Under the pieces are notes generated by a model that was given only the letters and a program-made list of their open reading frames with translations, searched no databases and had not been told where the DNA came from. Source: Timema cristinae (taxonomy: Eukaryota > Arthropoda > Insecta > Phasmatodea > Timematidae). From it: 64,000 nucleotides of DNA. A program made the position numbers and the translations under genes. Location of the stretch: assembly GCA_039000515.1 (NCBI GenBank), contig JBCFYV010000001.1, positions 12,129,928-12,193,927 of the forward strand, read 5' to 3'. Below are positions 39,001-48,500 of the stretch, piece after piece. How positions within the stretch are numbered: the stretch's first letter is position 1; every line of letters begins with the position of its first letter.

Positions 39001-42000
39001 ATCTATTTTTATGTCAAGTTTTATATCTGAAGCTGTCCCTTTTGATAGCTGTTATCAATCAATATCTATTAAAAACAATTCCTATTAAATACCAATAATA
39101 ATAATATGTTATCATTGGTGACCACAAATCAATACATTTATATTTTCCAGAAGGCCTTTTCATGAAAATCCTACCATACACATTTCAATTCAATAAAAAA
39201 CTGTAACCCACTTCGCTGGCCGCATGGTCTAAGGTGATACTCTCACATTAGACTAGAACACAGATGACGGGGAGATCGAGGTTTGAATCTTGGTCGGGTG
39301 TACTGGGGGTGGTTTACCCAAAATGGTTTTCCACTCTACCTCTAAGCAAATGAAGGTACACTTATTCTGAATATAGCCTTCCTAGTCCCTAAAACCATTA
39401 GAATAACTTGTTCATATGTTTACAACTCGAATGGGTTGTGAGATACAATACTAAAAAAAATAAACATAAATGTTAAAACGAAACCCTTAGCTCATCAGGT
39501 TGATGGTGTATTCTCCCTACCAACCCTCATAATGTTTGGCTTGAATGCGAGGGCCATACATGCCTTTGTGGAGTAGGAATGTGTATAAATCTAAAAACAA
39601 GGAATTTATAAAAATATAGTTTGGCTCATCACTATACATATCTCCATTGCCGCTAAGTCATTCAACCACAACCAACATAAACCTCTCTCTCTCTCTTTTT
39701 TTTAGTACTACTTTTTAACTGAATTGAGTTACAGGGACAGCTGCATCAAGATCAGGAAAGGGGAGGGGAGCTATTAGGTTGTCTCAGAGATGATGTCACA
39801 GTTGTAAACAGGGCGCTACTGTACACACTGTTACAAAGAGAATAGACCTCGACTCAAACACTTGTAGAAATGTGGTGCTTGTGTCCAGTGCTTACGAGGA
39901 CAGAGCGTATGTGTTGGGGAGGGGGCAAAGCGGTTGGGTTGAAACACCGGAGTCTAGTAGCTTGAGGATTGATATCTTTACTGGGGTGTCTGTGGGAAAC
40001 ATGTCTTGTGAACGTGTTTACAACCTGGAGTGGATATGTTTTTATGTTGGAAACTGATTCAAAGTTTGTGTTTGTTTTGATCTGTGTTTTTCTGTGAAGG
40101 GATTACCTCTTGAGAAGTAAGTGGAACATTTCCTTTACCTGCAATGGTTGGGCAAAATGACACTTTAGAACATTTGCTATACACCACAGTTTGTTCTTAA
40201 ATACTATACACTAGAGTCACGATTATCAAGCCCGATTCCTGGCGTTAACAAGTGTGTTTTAAAATAAACAAACCAATACACATTCATTATAAGACATTTA
40301 CTGACTCAATGTTTCATTCCCAAAATAAAGTACTGTATAATAAAGATTTTAAAAATTTCTTTGGCATTAATTTTAACTGTCCCCCTATAATTACTGTATT
40401 CCTATTTTACATCGCAATTAGAAAATGGCTAGATGCTCTTAAAATAAAGTTAAATGTTCTGTGAAAAAAATAATTAATATTATTATTATTATTAGCACCG
40501 TGTCTTACTACCCGTTCGGGTTATACGCACTTACGCTAATGTGTAATGGTAGGGTGATTGTGAGATGAAATGAAGGACCTACTGTTTAACGTGGAATCCG
40601 AACCACGGTGGTGGCCAGGCATATTCCCCACATTCACAAGATGTCTTGTCAGAGGTGAAGGAAGGGTTTGGAAATCAGATAAATCTGTGCCGACACCGAG
40701 GATTGAACCCCGACCGCCAGCACAGAAGTCTGACACCTTACCCCTAGACCACCAGGTCACAAAAAAAAAAATTAATAAAAAGTAGTCACACCTCTACTGA
40801 AATTTAACACTTGGATTCATTATTATCCGGCTCTTCTGTTATTCAACCTGGAATGACACCACTTTGGGTCGGACAGTTGCGGACTTTCCTACTTAATGAG
40901 CCCTTGGATGGTTCATTTGGCAGAACGTTAGCACCTTAAGTTAAAGGTATAAGGTTACTTCCTAACATTTAATATTTTTGATTATTAAAAAAATGTCCTA
41001 TCAGTCTATACTTTTTTGAAAAATATTGGTAATCCATGTTGTCACTTCCAAAGGGTTCAAGTTTCTTAAATGAGAGGTTTGTTGCAATGCTGATTTGTTT
41101 GACATTCTCTCTGACTGTCTCTCTATGAGTCTATGGTTAGGGAGACCATCTTCCAAGGAGAGGAATCCTACTTCAATCCTAGCTTAAGAATGAAAGTTAT
41201 ATTTCGTGCATTTACTCTTTTCACATAAACATTAACATTTCTTCTGCTTACCTGCTTCGTTGGCCGCATGGTCTAATGCACTATTCTCGCATTAGACTAG
41301 ACTGCCAAGGAAAGAGAGGTTGAGGTTCAAATCTTGGTCAGGTGTACTGAGGGTGGGTTTTTCACTCTTCCTCCACGTAAATGTGGGTACACTTCCTACA
41401 ACTACAACCTTCCTAATCCCTGAAACCACTAGGGTAGTACGGGTGACCTGGTGGTCTAGGGGTAAGGTGTCAGAGCTCTGTGCTGGCGGTCGGGGTTCAA
41501 TCCTCGGTACCGGCACAGATTTATCTGATTACCAAACCCTTCCTTCACCTCTGAAAAGACATCTTGTGACTGTGGGGAATGCCAGGACTCAACCGTGGTT
41601 CGGATTCCACGTTAAACTGTAGGTCCTCCATTTCATCTCACAATCACCCTACCATTACACATTAGCATAAGTGCGTATAACCCGAATGGGTAGTAAGACG
41701 CGGTGCTAATAATAACACTAGGGTAGTCAGTACACAAGCATAATCCTGAACAGGAAGTAAGACACGGTGTTAGAAAAATTATTCTGCCTTAGGCCGATAA
41801 CTAGGCTTGAGTACTGTTGTTTTAGGTTAAGTCTATCTATAAGTGGTGAAGATATAGCTTTTGCGGGAAACTAATTTAATTCCCTAATAAAGAAATTCAT
41901 GGTTTTATCTTGACTACTTGAACTAGGGGCTAAGAAGCTAATTTTTTTCCAAAGTTTTCTTTTAGTGCAAGTTGAAAAACTGCGTTAGTCGAATGGTGCA

Positions 42001-42464
42001 TGTATATTTAACATATTATGTTGCTTTCAAAGGATAATTATGAAAAAGGATGATTATAAATAAGTAGGATCTGCTCATGAAAAAGAAAGCTTTATTCTGT
42101 TTACAACACTTACTATGTTTGTTCACTAACAAGACACAACTTGTGCTCAAGGTAGAATAAAAGCAAATGGCGGTAACATGTCATCTTTGCATCAGCTCAC
42201 TAACAATGCCCTGTATGATGTCTAAATTAGCACTCAATAGATGGTGTTGGAAGTCGTAAGTTGAAGTACTGTGAGTGTCTTTCTATGAGTCAAATATGAG
42301 TAAATCAAGACCTTATTGAACCCCTCTTTTGGTTATTTCTACTTTATTTCTTTAATTCACCTTTATCATCCTTTCTTATTAGGTATGGTCATGAATGTAT
42401 ACATATTATTTTTCTAAGTTGGGCCCACTAAAAAAATGTTACTGTGCCATTTACCGACAAAAGT

Positions 42465-42525
<61 letters not shown>

Positions 42526-45500
42526 TTGTATCCCTTTCCACACCCTTACGCTGGGTAGTTTTAGTTGGTGGCTAAAAAAAGTTGTCCAATTATCTCGATT
42601 GAATGAAATGTTCAGGATATCCAAGATGGATGCAGCCAACAAGTTGAGGGACGGTGCCAGTTTCTTGGATACGACCCAAGCCTGTCTGGACCAAGTTAAG
42701 GTTCTGCTGAGCTCCGCGGCCAACCCTTCCGACGACACGTCCCTGGCTGTGCGACTCAGTATGGTCAAGGTGCGTGGTACTACACTTGCGAGCAGAAGGA
42801 GCATGCTTGGATACGATTGGAGGGGACTGGGGGGGAGGGGAGGTTATAGGGTACTCCAGGGGCCATGGCCTAACCAAAGTACCACTTTCAGCTCTTCATA
42901 AAACAAAAGAAAACCAATAGGCCTACCTGATATCTTGTAAATTATAAACTCTTTTTACAAATTTTAATAAATACTCGGTAGATATGGATTAAATAGCCAA
43001 GATATTAACTTTGATGATTACAGTTATAGGTGCATCTAAATATCATATTATTTAAATTGAAAATTGACACCTGGACAAAAAAATCGAACCTAGGACCTTT
43101 GGATTATTACGCCAATACTCTTATCACTAAGCTATCCAGGGTTATTCCTCACTCATATTGGTGACCTGGTGGTCTAGGGTTAAGGTGTCGGACTTCTGTA
43201 CTGGGGGTCCAAAGGTTCAATCCTCTGTCCCGGTACAGATTTATCTGATTGCCAAACCCTTCGTTTGCCTCTGACAAGACTGTATTAATCACAACATGTG
43301 AATGTGTGGAATGCCAGGCCTCCACCGTGGTTCGGTTTCCACGTTAAACTCTGATAACTCACAATCTTTTTTGATCACTCATATCTAGCTGATAATGCCA
43401 CACATCCATCACAGACTCTACCTTAAACTATTAGTGACAAGAGACAAGGGATGACTCTTGGATAGCTCACTGGTAAGAGAATTAGTGTCCTAAGCCAAAC
43501 TTTCCGGGTTTGATTCCTGCATCCAGATGTAATTTTTCAACTTAAAGAACTTAGTGTTAGCTAAAGGAAACCATAATGTCTCATCAACATCTTCAATAAT
43601 ATATTTATTAGACTTACTGTCGGGGCACAGTTTTATTTCTCTAGATCAAAATTATGCAGAAAGTGACAGAAAACACAGGTTTTGTGGAATTTTTTTTAAT
43701 ATATAAATGATCCAAGGGAAAGTCTTGCATTCAGACACGGGAGGATCAAAAATAATATAGCCTGGGAAAATAAGGGAGTATTTAAATACAAGGTTGGACG
43801 CTCTGGGATGTTAATCAGGGTTGTGGAATCTGTACGCTATGTCTTTGACTCAAGACTCCACCCAAAATTGCTTAAGACTCTGACTCTCGACTCCCCAACT
43901 CTTAACTCCTTATCCCTGATTTTAAGCACCTCTTTTTGCATGTAATAACATACATAGCCCTATCCAAGTAGAAAGTAGGGGGAGGGGAGTGAAGAATTAA
44001 TAAATGTAATGCCTTAATTATTATTTATATAAATAATATATAACTATATATGTGTAGTATTTATTGTTTAGCCTTTGAGATTTAAACTAAGAAATCAACT
44101 GGAATACAAGTTTGTTAACTATACAACATGATAAATAGTTTTACTGGATGCCAATCATAACATTGTTCCTAATCCGTTAAGGTTCAAATTTATAATTATA
44201 ACATTAGTAATTATAGTTTGAAAATTAACAGGACCTTAATGAATGTAGTTTATTTAGTTTTTCAGACAACCAAGTAAATGGTTAGATCAATAATGTAATT
44301 AGCTGCTCTAATTACATACCAGAGACTGATTACCGAAGAGGCCACCACTTAGCAACGCCACTTGTCATGCGAGAACGAAATGATTTAAACTGTTTTAACA
44401 GCCCTTTGATTTATATCTGTCATCCACATCGGACAGCCGCCGGTAGGTACTGCGACGCCTCGTTAATTGGTTGGCGGGCCTACCACTCCCCCTGCCTTGG
44501 TTTCTTTCCAATACTCGCTTCCCCCCCCGCCCCCTCCCTCCTCCTTCCTTGGCTTGTCACTAGGGAACGGAGGGTACAAAGACCACCCTCGCAGGCGTGT
44601 TGATAGTAGGACGCGCTGATAGATTTAAGAGTGATGAAGTTATTCTTTTGCCAGCCCTACTATAAATAGTTTCATCGGACTTAAAAAAAAAAAAAAAAAA
44701 GAGAATAATATTTGTCTCTGTTTCTCAGCGTGTGTATTTAAAAACATTCTGTTGGGTTTGTTGGCACGAGGACGGTCGTGGTCTGCGGAATGCGCTGTTG
44801 GCGGGAATGTTTTTTTTAATCACTAAAAAACCTTTAATACTAAAAGTATCAGTTTTGCGATGGTGGTAGTAGTGAGTGCGTGTTTTTTTTTAATCAAGGA
44901 AGAGTAAATTTGCACTACTAATTGTTTGTGGTGTGTTTGCCGTGACCTACCAGGAACAGGTGGGTTTTTTCTTTCCCTGTCAAGGCTTTTGTCAGAAGCT
45001 CTTTGTGTCTCTTTGGCGTCTTCTGTCTTTGATGATATTTTCAAGACGCTCTCACCCGCCACTCAACATTAGATTAGCGATACTTTGTTTGAATTCCATC
45101 CCATTCATATGTCCTTGCGTTTTGTCATATTTAATAATGAACACTAAACATACAATTATTATAGATCCAATTAAGATTAGTTTTAATACTGAGAGGAGCT
45201 CAAAATTTAAAAAAATAATTGAAGGTTGTAATTTTTTTTTATTTGTTTACGATTTCATGGAAATGTTTCATGTAAGTGAAAAAAATACCTCTTGAGGTTT
45301 TTTGAGATATTTTTTTTAATAAAAATTATTACACCAATTTTGTGACATTTCATCTCTGCCTGGTTCTTATTAAACTATGATTTCTAACGATGAAATAATA
45401 TTAATAATATTTTCAAAAAATTAATTATTTCCAAGTCTGTGCCAAATATTTTGCACATATGCACCCAACAATCCCCCTGCACACTCCCCTCAACAGCTCT

Positions 45501-48500
45501 CATTCCCCACTACCCTCGGCCAACACCCAGAGTCAGTGTTGTCCATCTGGTGGCAGACGCTCACTGAAAATGGGGCCCTCACAGTATCCTGACAGATAAT
45601 TTAAAGGTAAACCCTTTGTGACAGATGTGATTCAAACATAAATATTGTCATGATTACATTTTATCATGCATTTATTTGATGAATAAAAAATATATTAATA
45701 ATACATATTTAAGATTCTAAGCTGTTTTGTGAAAGTATGCGTGCATTTTCATAATACACGTTTGGAGCTCAATAAACTTTTTCTGGGCAGTAAAATTTGA
45801 GATTCTACCAACCAAAAATACAACCAATATACAAGTACAGAGAAAAAAATTGTTTATTAAGTGTTGTTAGGCCTGTATTAAATTGATGGGCTTACTAAAT
45901 ATATGTTAGGCCCACAATGTAAACTAATAACCAGAATTGGCCCTTGGGATGAAAAACGTTGGACTACTTTTTCTAGAGTAAGATGTTAAATCGTAACCCC
46001 CGCTAGCCTCATAACCTCTTTATAACGCTTCCGCTATCCAATATACATCCACCTCCTTTACATCTCTAGACAAACCTGTCTCAGCTAGTGGTGGTCCGAG
46101 TTGAACCTTGATCTCTTCGACCGGTCAGTTGGCCCTCCCTCAATATTTCTCGGTAGCCTTGACGGCCATTGCTGGGAGCAACTGTTTTTAAATCGCAGGA
46201 CTGTCGCTCCACAAGGTTAGGTCAATTACTGCTCCGCGGCGTCACGTTCGTGTTTGTGTCTAACAGGCCAGAGAGGAGGAGCTCGCGGGCAAGAAGCGAG
46301 ATCTGGAGGTGATGAGCAAGTCCAAGCAGCTCGTAATCACAGAGAAGACAAGACGACTCGCCGTTGAGATGGACAAGGTGAGTTTGCGAGGGTGCCGAGA
46401 TGTTATTGCCCTTTTAGAGGGATGGATTTTGGAACATACACTGAGGAGCAAAAAGGGATCCTGAATAGTTATTTAAAAAAAAAAAATCCAAATATGGCTC
46501 TTGTGGAAACAATCGGGCAGGATTTTCACTGTTAATATTTTCATAATTGATGATTGAAAGCTCACCCTCATGTATACATACAGTCTACTGTAGGTCAATA
46601 TGTTTACATCAATAAGGTGCTGTATAATAAAAACACCGACCATGTATTGTGATATGTGCAGGCGGCTGTCGGTCTCTTGTCCCACCGTGGCTACGTAGAG
46701 GGGAAACTGACCTCTCTCAACAAGTACATCAACAATCTAGACACAGTGATTGCCTGGACAATGGAGACCAAGACACGCATCAACATCAGCCGAGAACTAT
46801 CGGACAAGGACAGGAGCAGGGTCATCGACAACATCATGGTTAGTATCTCTTGTTCCTGTGATACATGGTTAGCACCTCCTGTTCCTGTGATACATGGTTA
46901 GCGCCTCTTGTTCCTGTGATACATGGTTAGCACCTCCTGTTCCTGTGATACATGGTTAGTATCTCTTGTTCCTGTGATACATGGTTAGCACTTCCTGTTC
47001 CTGTGATACATGGTAGAACCTCCTATTCCTGTGATACTTGGTAGCACCTCCTGTTCCTGTGATACATGGTAGAACCTCCTATTCCTGTGATACTTGGTAG
47101 CACCTCCTGTTCCTGTGATACATGGTTAGCACCTCCTGTGCTGTGATACATGGTAGCACCTCCTGTTCCTGTGATACATGGTTAGCACCTCCTGTTCCTG
47201 TGATACATGGTTAGCACCTCCTGTGCTGTGATACATGGTTAGCACCTCCTGTGCTGTGATACATGGTAGCACCTCCTGTCCTGTGATACATGGTTAGCAC
47301 CTCCTGTTCCTGTGATACATGGTTAGCGCCTCTTGTTCCTGTGATACATGGTTAGCACTTCCTGTTCCTGTGATACATGGTAGAACCTCCTATTCCTGTG
47401 ATACTTGGTAGCACCTCCTGTTCCTGTGATACATGGTAGAACCTCCTATTCCTGTGATACTGGTAGCACCTCCTGTTCCTGTGATACATGGTTAGTGTTG
47501 TATCCTTACAGCCATAAAACAATTACTAATAAAAATGTTGTCAGCATCAAAATAGTTGAGTCAGCACATTCTTAGAGACTATGACAAATGTCAGACCTGC
47601 CATTTTCCCTTAATTTAATAAAGTGAATACCGTGACACTTTCAGACACTTTGATCAAGTATGAAGGTAGAGTTAGTTTTGGATGACATAAAAAAACAAAA
47701 CAATGGTGGAATAGCACCCATTGTTTTAGGTATTTCAAAAATATTCACCCTACTGTGCGCTATATTGCCATTTATAATTCATTATTTTTTTTTATCAGGG
47801 TTATTTTATTAATATTTATTGAGAGTTTTAAGAGATCATGTAAGACTCGATGTATGGATGTTGTTGAAGAGTAGAGAGTATGACTCGGTGTATGGATGTT
47901 GTTGAAGAGTAGAGAGTATGACTCGGTGTATGGATGTTGTTGAAGAGTAGAGAGTATGACTCGGTGTATGGATGTTGTTGAAGAGAAGAGGAGGTTATGA
48001 GTTAGGTGAGTATGGGTATGTGTTGTTGAAGAGTAGAGAGTATGACTCGGTGTATGGATGTTGTTGAAGAGTAGAGAGTATGACTCGGTGTATGGATGTT
48101 GTTGAAGAGTAGAGAGTATGACTCGGTGTATGGATGTTGTTGAAGAGAAGGAGTATGACTCGGTGTATGGATGTTGTTGAAGAGTAGAGAGTATGACTCG
48201 GTGTATGGATGTTGTTGAAGAGTAAGAGAGTATGACTCGGTGTATGGATGTTGTTGAAGAGTAGAGAGTATGACTCGGTGTATGGATGTTGTTGAAGAGA
48301 AGGGAGTATGAAAGGATAGGGAAGTGTAGAGAAAGTTAGTGAGGATGGATTAAGTACGATGGTTGTTTTTTGAGCTGTATGCACAGTTTAATGTCTACAC
48401 CTTAAGGGAACTGTGTGATTTTGTATGTGTGCCATTTTTCACTCTTTAAGGTAGATTTTGTTACATATAGTAAAAGTTACAGTCAAGAGAGATACAACTG

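Larger units (their letters stand above)
35486..42615 (+). other. Intron 22 (7.1 kb)
   Basis: Starts with the 50-bp minisatellite (35589-36638). It continues with dispersed repeat F (36760-37165), three family C SINEs (37915, 39206, 41250), two family B SINEs (40494 on the reverse strand and 41439 nested) and a (GT)n(AT)n microsatellite (42466-42519) just before exon 23. A relatively GC-rich patch with GCGCATGCG lies at 38470-38530; no gene was found in it. Confidence 0.55.
42770..46266 (+). other. Intron 23
   Basis: Contains the second foldback element with tRNA-like arms (43032-43553), with a family B SINE inside it. After it comes AT-rich sequence and a GC-richer patch (44395-44600). Open frames in 44367-45295 show no family resemblance and I do not call them genes. 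Confidence 0.5.

Noticed and set aside
44367..45295. Open frames in a GC-richer part of intron 23
   Set aside because: No family resemblance, no phase-compatible splice sites and no supporting codon pattern.
47995..48384. Reverse-strand open frame of 129 residues
   Set aside because: Translation of the 38-bp minisatellite; low complexity only.
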